Assembly: GCA_036971475.1 (NCBI GenBank)
Contig: JBAIZL010000003.1
Location: 111,651,570 to 111,715,569, forward strand
From: Prosapia bicincta
Taxonomy: Eukaryota > Arthropoda > Insecta > Hemiptera > Cercopidae
DNA: 64,000 nt
Direction: 5' to 3'
Part shown: positions 54,101 through 64,000 of the stretch, piece by piece
How positions within the stretch are numbered: position 1 is the stretch's first letter
Layout: every line of letters starts with the position of its first letter
Notes under the pieces: model-generated
Databases searched by the model: none
Seen by the model: the letters and a program-made list of their open reading frames with translations, nothing else
What the model was told of the DNA's origin: nothing
Translations under genes and position numbers: made by a program

Positions 54101-57085
54101 GGAGTTCCTTAGCTACAGTTAGAGAGGATCTTTGCTTACAGCTAAATCGGCCTAAGACTGGATTTCGAGCAGTTCCTATGCTACAGTTTGAGAGGATCAT
54201 TGCTTACAGCTAAAGTTTCCTAAGACAAACGTTCGTGCAGTTCCTTAACTACAGTTAGAGAGGGTTTTTGCTTTCAGCTAAAGTTACCTAAGGCAAGTGG
54301 TTGAGCAGTTCCTTAGCTACAGTTAGATAGGACCTTAGCCTACAGCTAAAGTGGCCTAAGGCAAGAGTTCTAGCAGTTCCTTAACTATGGTTAGTGAGAG
54401 TCTTTGCTTACAGTTAAAGTTGCCTGAGACATGAATTCTAGCAGTTCCTTAGCTACATTTAGAGAGGATCTTTGATTACAGCTAAAGTGGCCAAATGTAA
54501 GAGTTCGAGCAGTTCTTTAGTTACAGTTAGAGAGGAACTTTGCTTACAGCTAAATCGGCCTAAGGCAGTTGTTCGAGCAGTTCCTTAGCTCCAGTTAGAG
54601 AGGATCTTTGTTTACAGCTAAATCAGCCTAAGACAGGAGTTCGGGCAGTTCCTTAGCTACAGTTAGATAGGGTCATTGCTTACAATTAATGTGTCCAAGT
54701 GCGAGCAGTTCCTAAGCTACAGTTAGAGAGAGAGGATCTTTGCTTACAGCTAAAGTTTCCTTAGACAAATGTTCGTGCAGCTTCTTAGCTACAGTTGAGA
54801 GGATATTTGCTTTCAGATAAAGCGTCATACAGCACAGTTAGCCGTTCGATAGCTATAGTTAGAGATGGTCTTTGCCTACAGCTAAATCGGCCGAATGCAA
54901 AAGGTCGTGCAGTAATTTAGCTACAGTTAGAGAAGGGCTTTGCTTACAGCTAGAATGGCCTAAGGCAGAAGTTTGAGCAGTTTCTTAGCTACAGTTAGAG
55001 AAGGTCTCTGCTTAATGCTAAAGTGGAATACGGCAACAATTAGCAGTTCCTTAGCTACAGTTAGAGAGGGACTTTGCTTACAGATAAAGCGTCATACGCC
55101 ACAGTTAGCCGTTGCATAGCTACAGTTAGAGGGGGTCTTTGCCTACAGCTAAAGTGGCCGAAGGTAAGAGGTCGTGCAGTAATTTAGCTACAGTTAGAGA
55201 GGGTCTTTGCCTACAGCTAAAGTGGCCTAAGGCCAGAGTTTGAGCAGTTCCTTATATACAGTTAGAGAGGATCTTTGCGTACAGCTAAAGCGGCCTACGG
55301 CAACAATTCGCATTTCCTTAGCTACTGGTAGAGAGAGAGCATTTACCTACAGCTAAGGTGGCATAAGGCAGGAGTTTGAGCAGTTCCTTAGCTACAGCTA
55401 GAGAGGATCTTTGCTTACAGCTAATGACGCTCAAGGCAAGAGAGGTCGAGTAGTTCCTTAGCTTCAATTAGAGAAGGTCTTTGCTTACAGCTAAAGTGGC
55501 CTTAGGCAAGACTCAGAGCAGTTCCTCAGCTACAGTTAGAGAGGATCTTTGCTTACAGCTAAAGTGACCTACGGCAATAATTAGCAGTTCCTTAGTTACA
55601 GATAGAGAGGGTCTTTGCTTTACAGCTAAACCGGTCTAAGGCAGGTGTTCGAGCAGTGCCTTAGCTACACTTAGAGAGGGTCTTTGCTTATAGTTAACGT
55701 GTCCTAAGGCAAGAGTGCGAGCAGTTCCTTAACTACAGTTAGAGAGGGTTTTTGCTTACAGCTAATGGGATCTAAGGCAAGAGGTCGAACACAGTTGCTT
55801 AGCTACAGTTAGAGAGGATCTTTGCTTACAGCTGAAGCAGCCTTCGGCAACAGTTAGCAGTACCTTAGTTATTGTTAGAGAGGATCTTTGCTTACATCTA
55901 AAGCGGAAAAAGAGTGCGAGCAGTTCGTTAGCTTCAGTTAGAGAGGATCTTTGGTTACAGCTAAAGTGGCCTAAGGCAGGTGGTCGAGCAGTTACTTAGC
56001 TATAGTTAGAGAGGATCTTTGATTACAGCTAAAGTTTCCTAAGACAAGAGTTCGTGCAGTTACTTAACTACAGTTAGAGACTGTTTTTGCTTACATCTTA
56101 AGTGTCCTAAGGCAAGAGGTCGAGCAGTTGCTTAGCTACAGTTAGATAGGACCTTAGCTTACAGTTAAAGTGGCCTAAGGCAAGAGTTATAGCAGTTCTT
56201 TAGCTATGGTTAGTGATGGTCTTTGTTACAGTTAAAGTTGCCTAAGACATGAGTTCGAGCCGTTCCTTAGCTACAGTTTGAGAGGATCTTTGCTTACAGT
56301 TTACGTGGCCTAAGGCAAGAGTTGGAGCAGTTCCTTAGCTACAGTTTGAGAGGATCTTTGCTTACAGTTAAAGTTGCCTAAGACATGAGTTCGAGCAGTT
56401 CCTTAGCTACAGTTTGAGAGGATCTTTGCTTACAGTTTACGTGGCCTAAGGCAAGAGTTGGAGCAGTTCCTTAGCTACAGTTAGAGAGGGTCTTTGCTTA
56501 CAATTATTGTGTCCAAAGGCAAGAGTGCGAGCAGTTTCTAAGCTACAGTTAGAGAGGGTTTTTGCTTACAGCTAAAGTTACCTAAGGCAAGAGGTTGAGC
56601 AGTTGCTTAGCTACAGTTAGAGACGATCTTTGCTTACAGCTAAAGTTGATTGGGACATGAATTCGAGCAGTTCCTTAGCTACAGTTAGAGAGGATCTTTG
56701 CTTACAACTAAAGTGGCTAAAGGCAACAGTTCGAGCAATTACTTAGCTAAAGTTAGAGAGGAACTTTGCTTACAGCTAAAGCAGCTTACGGCAATAGTTA
56801 GCAGTTGTTTAACTACAGTTTGATAGGAACTTTGCTTACAGCTAAAGTGGCCTAAGGTTAGGGTGCGAGCAGTACCTTAGCTACAGTTAGATAGGATCTT
56901 TGCTTACAACTAACGTGGCCTAAGACAAGAGGTCGAGCAGATCCTTAGCTACAGTTAGAGAAGGTTTTTGCTTACAGCTAAAGTGGCCTAAAGCAAGAGT
57001 GCGAGCAGGTCCTTAGCCTTGGTTAGTGAGGGTTTTTGCTTACAGCTAAAGTGGCCTTCCCATCAGTTAGCAGTTCTCTAACTTT
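48171..57085. repeat. 68-bp tandem array (about 130 units)
   Basis: Each unit holds GAGCAGTTCCTTAGCTACAG, then GAGAGGGTCTTTGCTTACAG, then AGTGGCCTAAGGCAAGAG. Period 68 bp, with 66-72 bp variants and a deleted form lacking part of the last block (CGGCAACAATTAGCAG). A 202-bp three-unit block is duplicated near 49051 and 49253. The only computed frame (70 codons at 52831) is a repeat product. Confidence 0.95.
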
Positions 57086-57889
57086 GTATGACCACCATTT
57101 TGAAATCTCTGAGATTATTTAGAACTGCAACAGTTCGATCTGATTTTTAACTTTTCATGACAATAATTTTGAAATGTCTTGGATTTGTCAGAACAAATTT
57201 TTCAAAACCTTTTTACAACAAGTTGTGGATAGACTAAAATTTGACGGCTATATTAGTGTAATCCATGTACACCCTGTACAGTATTTCCCATACGTAGTTG
57301 TGTTACTATGCTTATACTTTTGATACATAAATTACTTTGCACCGTTAATATTATCATCGTCTGACGTATTATATAATAGCAATGTTATCTGGAAAATAAA
57401 CCTCCCCTCGAAGGAAAGAGTTAGGCAATAAACCGCAATGCCATGTATATAAGAAACTATGGGCTGCTAATATCTTTTATAAATATGCACGAATATATAA
57501 ACGTAATAGACTTATGATATAAATACATTATTTTATATTTATAATAATTTAAACTTAATTTACGTCATTAATATCTAAAACGTGACCAGTATTCACTTAA
57601 TTTAAAAAAATAGTTTTCTGGACCTCACTGACAGTTTTTGTGCCCCCCCCCCCAGACTAAAAATATCACAGAATATATAATTATATCATAATTTAAAAAA
57701 TAATATATTTAAATAATTGAAGATTATTATAACTGACGATTGTTAACTGAAGATTGTTTTGAAATCTAAATGTACAAAATAATTAAATAGAAAAATACAT
57801 TCGAAAATGCCTATAACTTGCAACTATCTGAGAAGAGTTCTACTAGGATGTTGCCAGTTAGAATTCAGGCCTAATCTAATTATCTGTAA
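57086..57889. other. AT-rich spacer right of the satellites
   Basis: Two related segments with ATTTTGAAAT(C/G)TCT at about 57090 and 57167, and a C11 homopolymer at 57643-57653. No gene. Confidence 0.5.
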
Positions 57890-58290
57890 ACAATTATTGC
57901 AAGTAAAGGCAAAATCACATGAACGTAAAGCTCAATATGCGTTTACAATATAACGTTAGCTATAATACTGCTCAGCAGTTTAGGTTTACGTGAATACCTA
58001 ATATCTTTTGCCATTACTAAATAAAAACCGTGTTGAGGAAACGAGAAATTTACATTAGGATTTGAAGAACCTATATTAACTTTAGATTCTATTAACTATA
58101 ATTTAAACTACTTATGTAGTAATCTAGGCGAATAACAAAAGATAAAATTTACTTACTTAAATATCGACATTTCTGAATAATTCCAAGTTATATTACAACA
58201 AACATACATTTCACACACGTTCAGTTATTTACACATATTTGTGAGTCGGAAAGATAACCTTAAACTAACATAACTCTGGCGAGAAAAACA
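57890..58290 (-). repeat. Block F, copy 3 (reversed)
   Basis: The reverse complement matches 28860-29180 and 26390-26690, including TTTAGTAATGGCA and a TCGCCAGAGTTA segment. It borders the right side of the satellite region as copy 2 borders the left. Confidence 0.6.
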
Positions 58291-58898
58291 GCTGATTCAT
58301 TGTTGGCTAGATTAACGTTTAGAATAGGGAAGAGGAATCTGTGTGGCCGTGGCCGGACGAAGCAACGTTGATATCGGTGGCAGCAGAAAGCTTTCCACAG
58401 GCCGTGGAAGTAAGGAATTTGTTGTGTTCTAAGAATTGTGTATCTAAAACAACCTACATAGAGGTAACACCAAACAATACTATAGGCTAAATAGTTTATA
58501 ACAGTTGCACAAATTATAAATAAAATCATTAAACTCGGAACTTTCAAGGATACAAAACTTAGCGAGGATCGCCTGAGGGGCGAATCTGTCAAATTCGTGC
58601 TCACCCTTACCTTTACACGTGTATTTGGAGTTTTTCGTGTTACAATTTTTAATTTTTATGAGGTTTTGAAATTATCCGCAATGTTTTGACACCATCCACT
58701 TTGGTTTAGTTAGTATGTCTAAAAGCCCCAATAGTTTATACTGGGTGTAATAACAAATGAAGCGTGTTGATTCAAACCTCAGGAAAATTTATTCTAAAAA
58801 TGTTTATAAGTTCATCAGATCCCAGACTCGGCTCACTTGTTTAGAGGAAGAAAGCAGTGTAAAGTTGTATAAAAGTAAATAGACAGGTAGCAACATAC
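58291..58898 (-). other. Sequence after exon B, copy 4
   Basis: The reverse complement matches 16056-16430 and 25453-25830 (TTGTATCCTTGAA). The 114-codon minus frame (58260-58604) crosses block F and this region and is absent from the paralogues, so it is not called. Confidence 0.5.
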
Positions 58899-58994
58899 CT
58901 TAAAGCCTGAGTCCCATGGAGTCCTGAGGGAAGATAGTGTGTTATCCAAGTCGCAGAGTCCATCCCCATTATCTGCCGGTATCTTGGGCTGGTT
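58899..58994 (-). CDS. Exon B, copy 4 (reversed unit)
   Basis: 96 nt on the minus strand between TTTTACAG and GTATGT. The family frame is open: TSPRYRQIMGMDSATW, then HYLPSGLHG. Seven bases are lost near the end compared with B1, so it exits as QAL plus two bases instead of phase 0. The alternative frame is open here too (ends DSGFK). Confidence 0.4.
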
Positions 58995-60185
58995 CTGTAA
59001 AATATACAAGTAATATTATATTATTCATCATTATGTTACCGATTGTGGCATGTGTGAAGGTCATATAGTTAGTAACATGACAAAGGCCTTCATGATAGTT
59101 AGTGTGTACCTTGTTATATGTGAAGCTTATGTTTACTCTTGGGATAATTATTCAGTAAAATGAATGCCGAGTTTCTATAAACTGTTTCCGCAAACGGAAA
59201 TAAATACGTTTTTACATATATTGAAGTTTCTAGCTAATTAGGATTCGCCTCTATCCTAGCCTTGCCCCCCTGAGAAAAATAACTCCTCATATAGAGTCGA
59301 GTTATTCTAGCAAATATATACAAGTTAGTAAGAAGATAATAAAAAACATGGTTTAAAGGAATGAGATTTCCGACAGATACATGAAGAAGGACTCGTATTA
59401 TAGAAACACTTAAATGGGTTAGAAATGCCACAATGCAAAGTTTCACTGCATAAAATGAAACCTGTTGCACTATTGTAAACAACACAGTAGAGAATATCAA
59501 AGTAACAATAAATGGACCATTTAAACATAACAAATTCTTTATACTTTATGTAGACCTTACCTTGCCTCGTACATTAAGTAAAGGCCTTATTGGTTTGTCG
59601 CTGGAAAAGTGCAGTTTACAAAAGGCGTATCAGCATAATAATTCAATATTATGGAGGCAAAAATAGTATTAATATGAAATATAAGAGTAAAATATTTACT
59701 TTGGATGCTTCTAGTCAGATATTTTGATAATAATTTTGGGAAATAATATAAAATTCTTTATTGTAAATATATTACATAATATTTAGTTGTAAACATATTA
59801 ACAATGACTGAGGCATGGTTGCCTGGTAGCATGCGTTGAGGCTACATTATTGCTTTCATGAAAACATTCATTGTTCCTGGAATCTAGGTTTTCCGCTATA
59901 AAATATTTAATTTTATCTGGGCTTATAGATACATAATTTTATATTTACTAATAGCATCTAATAGCATCTAATAGCATAAACCTGATGTAAATGGATTTCA
60001 TTTTGCCAGACTTTGTACCAGCACGCTTGGATTATTTAAACACTGCTTGTTTCATCTTATTATTCCCATCCTCACCAACATCTGTACTGCTTTCTATTTA
60101 AAAGTCTTTACATAGCAGAGCACAATGCAACCAAACACATAACTATTCGTGCATTACAGCAAACATAAGCAACCCATCAACTCAC
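58995..60185 (-). other. Intron-like interval between exons A and B (reversed unit)
   Basis: The parts near both exons match the other units. 59150-59640 has no counterpart and may be an insertion; it includes a hydrophobic 99-codon minus frame (59234-59533) without motif. Conserved CAATGACTGAGGCATGGTTG near 59802 is the reversed counterpart of the post-A landmark. Confidence 0.45.
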
Positions 60186-60282
60186 CTTTGTTCAGTTCAC
60201 GATGCGGGGGGGGCGGCTCTGGGGGCACCAGGGGCTACGAGGAGCCATTTCCAAGTCATCCTCTGCTTGCCTCACCATTAGT
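60186..60282 (-). pseudogene. Exon A, copy 6 (reversed unit)
   Basis: 97 nt on the minus strand between TTTGCAG and GTGAGT. The family frame reads LMVRQAEDDLEMAPRSPW and meets TGA (NW of the donor, about two codons before it). It contains a C8 run. Length 97 suggests a one-base change from the 96-99 nt multiple-of-three forms. Confidence 0.45.
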
Positions 60283-61514
60283 CTGCAAACGCAATAAAAA
60301 CATTACCTGTTTCCATCTATAAATTTGTGTTACACCATGAGAAGTTCCATTTGCAGTTTAGTATCTGAAAGTACTTTAAAGATAAACGTTTTTTGGTTTT
60401 TAATAAGATTTTATCTAAACTTTTGGTAGTAAATGTTTTACTTTGGATTTTTTTTTATTACAAATTTTCTTATTAAAATGCCTCGAATTATACAAAAGCA
60501 AGACATCTATATTCAAATGACTTTCTAAATATTATACGCAAATAAATATAGCATTAAACTTATTACGTAAACATTTCAAATAAAACCCACTTTAGTGTTC
60601 TTCTTTATTAGAATTGTGTTTATTTTTCCTAATTTCTATACACGTTTTTTAACAGCATTTTTGGTCAATGTCCCGCACGGTATTAAATACTTTTTTCACA
60701 CAAAATGGCCCTTCAAAACCAAAAGTATTTTATAACACAAACAATGTTATCCCTTTCCAGGTTTTCCAAAAACTTATTTCCCAAAGCTTCGTGCTTGAAT
60801 CAATCATAGCCAATTATCACTTAACCATTACACACACACGTAACCTATAAAAGTAATAAAATTAACAACACAAGTAACAGTTTTAAGTTGTACAAATGTT
60901 TGCTACAAATGTTTGCTATAATATGAGGCTTTTTTGCATTTGTTTCCTTAAAAAACTACCCATGGAATTAAACAGGTTATAAACTAAATTTTTTCTCATC
61001 CCAAACAAGTGCCTCTGTAACTGTGAGTCTGTGTGTGTCTGTGAATTACAATCAATGAATTACAAATGCCAACACCAGACTACAAAATTACTTTTGCGTA
61101 CATAGACTACATAAGGTAAATGATTCAAGGGTTTATTAAACAATAGAAATATAAAGTTAATATAAAATCTCGCCTGAAAAATTCATTAACTTTCCTATAG
61201 CATCTTTATAATCTATTTATAAGAAATATTAAAAAAACACAAAACCCATAACAAGATATAGTTCTCTATACATACATGTTTCGGCAAAACTACAAATCGT
61301 TCTTTGTGCATTTTTAGCGTGACAAAGTTGCTTGTGAAATTTAAATATTTCTTCCTATGTGGTTATTGTAAAATATCTGCCTTAATAGAAAACAATAATG
61401 GAAAGCCTCTTACTGTCTCAATTATTATAAACTAATTACCCTTGACTACAAACTTTTAGTTTAAAACCTTTAGACAAAACTCTAATCGAATAAGAAAAGT
61501 TGAAATAATCGCAC
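60283..61514 (-). repeat. Reversed block D and intron-like spacer, copy 7
   Basis: Block D is at about 60550-60850 reversed, then a CACA-type tract near 61020-61040 and sequence matching 9951-10440. The 60-codon + frame at 60668 is a shadow of D. Confidence 0.55.
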
Positions 61515-61605
61515 TGGTCGAATAAACAGCTTGCGGCCCGATTCCCTTGCAGTTCAAAGTCTGTTACGTAGCGATAAGAATTTGTTAGTCTGGTTGGCTC
61601 GACAT
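61515..61605 (-). pseudogene. Exon E1, copy 5 (reversed, broken)
   Basis: The ATG at 61605 is retained, but codon 7 is TAA. The remaining sequence aligns with copy 1 with small deletions and ends at CCA followed by GTGCG. Confidence 0.55.
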
Positions 61606-63029
61606 TCTACCTTCAGTTTGTTTACCCTAGACATTACATTGAAGTAAATGTGGCAACACAGCTTGGTTGTATTATAAGCTAACAGTTCTATTTATTATCT
61701 TATATGTTCATAATTTAAAATCTAATCTGTAATAAAAGGTTAATATATCGAATTATGTTACATTCGAGAAACTTTAGTATATAAACATTAATTAATGCTA
61801 TCGAGCCAACAAAAATTTCGTTCGGAAACAATTAATCGGAAGTGCATGTTGAAGAGGCAACACTTTTTATTTGCTATTTTAACAAATTATGATTGACAAC
61901 TATTTTGAACAAAATAACAATTTACTACATTTTCTCCAATTCAGTTACACTTGAAAGACATTCAACGTAAAACATTCCTTCCTCAAGAAGTATGATTTAT
62001 TTTAATCTTTCTAGATCGTCCTACCAGGAGAATTATAATTGATATAAAAATGAATCTATGTAAGTTCTAAGGTTGTAGCCAAAGGGGGTGACACGTGACC
62101 CCCCAAAACCAAATAATTTTATCAGAAAAATATCAACCTATAAAACGGTGCTAGGTTTTCAACAAAACAGCTTCCCAACGAGATAAGAAATAAAATATAA
62201 AGGACTAACACAGCATAAAATATGGTTTTCTATATCATCTTGTCTTGAACATTTCATTGAATTCATTTCAAATTTTGGTTGCTAAGCAACACTCAACAAG
62301 TTAAAATTATTTGAACTTAATTTTGAAAATACATACTTCTCCCATTAACAGTTGCGTCGGAAAAACGTCTGAGTGAAAGGAAATATATTGTATATCCGAA
62401 TGCACTTCAATAAATAAGATTTAAAGAAGAACAATTATTGTCACATTTTTCTCGATCGACTACTATAAGTTCAGCTATTATTATGGTAATAAAATACTAG
62501 ATTACGTTTAGCTAATGTCAATACGCCATTCATTAACCTTTAGGCGATACGAGGTTCGTAGGGTCAGCTAGTAACATTACATTAGTGAGAAAACAATAGT
62601 TCTAGTCTATTTAATGTGCAAAAAAAACAAAAGATATAGCATACTATAAACCAAATTGCTTATGACAAATAGCGATGATTAAAATATACGGATATATGGA
62701 ACAAGGATGTGAAGCTAAGTATTAAATCGATACACTCTGCCAAGTTGTGTACAAATGCTACATGACCATCTAGGATGTCGGCCTTGTATTACATTCATAT
62801 TCTCGTTAGATTAGAATTACGAGGATAAAATAATCCTTTTAATAAGTGTACACTGCATCAACAGGTTAATATATGGTTACATTTTGGTGTGAGACGTTCA
62901 AAACTTGCTAAAATTGCAAAATTGCTAAATTAGGTTCAGCTAGTGTTAACAATCCATTCCTTTACTTTTAGGCGGTACGAATTTCCCTGGGTCAGTTTGT
63001 AATTGATAAAATTTTATTATTTTCTGTGA
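61606..63029 (-). other. Reversed spacer upstream of E1 copy 5
   Basis: It matches 5450-6566 reversed, including a decayed form of the GGGGGG hairpin near 62090 and two copies of the GACCC(T/A) motif (near 62560 and 62985) that follows block C. 62600-62930 has no partner. No gene. Confidence 0.5.
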
Positions 63030-63245
63030 TTTAAACTTGGCCAATCAGTTTCACTATTACAGTCAGAGGACTGCTTTGTGACCGAAGGACTGGCGACAAC
63101 CTGAAGTAGAACGGCCTAAAAAAGGATTCCCATGACCTTGGGAGAAATGGTAGTACGGAGAGAACTGAGCACTTGGTAGGATTTTCCACATTTATTGGTC
63201 GGGAAAGAAATGATCGTGCACGGCTACATTCTTTCAAAGGTTATT
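63030..63245 (-). repeat. Block C, copy 4 (reversed)
   Basis: The reverse complement matches 5215-5450. The 68-codon minus frame here is not open in the other copies. Confidence 0.65.
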
Positions 63246-63311
63246 TAATACAAATTTTATATTTTTCCTACAAAGAATAACTTTGAGCTAATGTTTTTTA
63301 TATAAATATTC

Positions 63312-64000
63312 AGCTCTCCGAGGGACCATCTTTACCAGCCACTCCTGTCAGCACCTACTCCCAATCAGAGCTAGGCACTGATTACACTATGACGCAGGGT
63401 TCTGCTTACGATGATGCCGGATATCGGCCCGTCGTAAGGAGGAAGAGGAATCTGCCAGTCCGACCCCGGAACTGAAACCGAGGTGAAACCAAAGACCGTG
63501 GACCATGTGAAGACTGCTAGCGCTGTAGCCAGCGTAGAGGCTCACAGAGCTCCAAAAAAGTCGTCAATCGCAAAAGATTGACTCATTACAAACACGAACA
63601 CTCCCGGGGCAGCGGCCAAAAACCCAGCAATCTACCCAGTACAACATCGTTTAATAGACATAAGTAAGGAGTTCAAGTCCAAATACAACCCTTACTTATA
63701 CTTGGCAACTATGGTGAAGGATGGAGTGAAACTATAAAACTAGCACCTTCGACGACTAGTAAACCTTCAGAGAAAACTTGGGGTAGGGGCGTGTCCCACC
63801 ACGTATTCCGTCTCGAAAAAGCGAGGAACGTTAAAGTAGTATTTCGAGGGGTGGATGAATCAAAGGAATTCCTCAAAGTGTCCCAAATGAAGGGACACTT
63901 TACCAAGGAGCTTCTGCCCATGTTCCTTGTAGAGCTAGAATCCGACAATGACGCACGTAAAACTATGTCCTCTCTAATTATTGTTTAACGAGAATACGAG
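63312..64000 (+). pseudogene. Decayed gag region of a jockey-like non-LTR retrotransposon (runs off window)
   Basis: A GC-richer segment starting abruptly after AT-rich DNA. Successive frames give SQSELGTDYTMTQGSAYDD and a basic RRKRNLPVRP stretch, then (after a shift) EVKPKTVDHVKTASAVA. Later the 63791-63985 frame has FRLEKARNVKVVFRGVDES, then LPMFLVELES. The last part fits the pre-zinc-knuckle (PRE_C2HC-type) domain of insect jockey-group gag proteins. Several frameshifts and stops (for example at 63472 and 63986) show it is dead. The CCHC knuckles would lie beyond the window. Confidence 0.6.

Noticed and set aside
42815..57085. CRISPR-like array
   Set aside because: The repeats are head-to-tail with no unique spacers, and the setting is clearly eukaryotic.
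58260..58604. 114-codon minus-strand hydrophobic frame
   Set aside because: It crosses duplicated non-coding blocks whose paralogues at 16056 and 25453 are not open in that frame.
59234..59533. 99-codon hydrophobic frame resembling a membrane protein
   Set aside because: It lies in an intron-like interval, has no recognisable motif and consists of AT-rich codons that naturally give hydrophobic residues.
1..64000. tRNA genes
   Set aside because: I found no T-loop (GTTCGAnTCC) with a matching acceptor stem and A-box; the satellite TTCGAG motifs lack the rest.

Overview
This 64 kb window looks like a repeat-dominated piece of an arthropod, probably insect, nuclear genome. The reasons are its high A+T background, spliced exon-like modules with GT-AG borders, AATAAA signals, RNase H-encoding and gag-encoding non-LTR retrotransposon pieces, a degenerate Penelope-like reverse transcriptase, and very long satellite arrays. 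There are no operons, rRNA, tRNA or CRISPR arrays. I cannot place the species. Almost none of the computed open frames is a real gene; the only long intact one (516 codons) belongs to a retrotransposon.

Layout. (1) Bases 1-29400 hold several diverged local copies of one composite unit on the + strand, in the order C (220 bp conserved block) - E1 (small ATG exon) - D (300 bp block) - A (96-99 nt exon) - B (103 nt exon) - F (downstream block). The copies are interleaved with Penelope-like fragments, microsatellites and dispersed repeats. (2) Bases 29405-57085 are a satellite block of about 27.7 kb made mainly of four families: a 154-bp array split by a 5'-truncated retrotransposon, a 98/99-bp array of about 54 copies, a 23-bp array of about 230 copies, and a 68-bp array of about 130 copies. 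The 68-bp unit looks like a diverged trimer of the 23-bp unit. Between the 98-bp and 23-bp arrays lie a possible terminal coding exon (38857), an unidentified arginine-rich coding relic (40351-40819) and several minor repeats. (3) Bases 57890-63245 carry one more F-B-A-D-E1-C unit on the - strand, so the satellite block sits between inward-facing copies of the same unit. (4) The right end (63312-64000) is a decayed gag region of a jockey-like non-LTR element that continues out of the window.

Most unusual content. The E1/A/B exon family is unrecognised. Exon B stays open in one frame in all four copies, and that frame joins in phase with two copies of exon A. It may be a real but undescribed gene family undergoing local duplication, decay and gene conversion; a 401-bp patch shows no difference between two otherwise diverged copies. 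All reading frames and repeat periods were worked out by eye, and no database search was possible.
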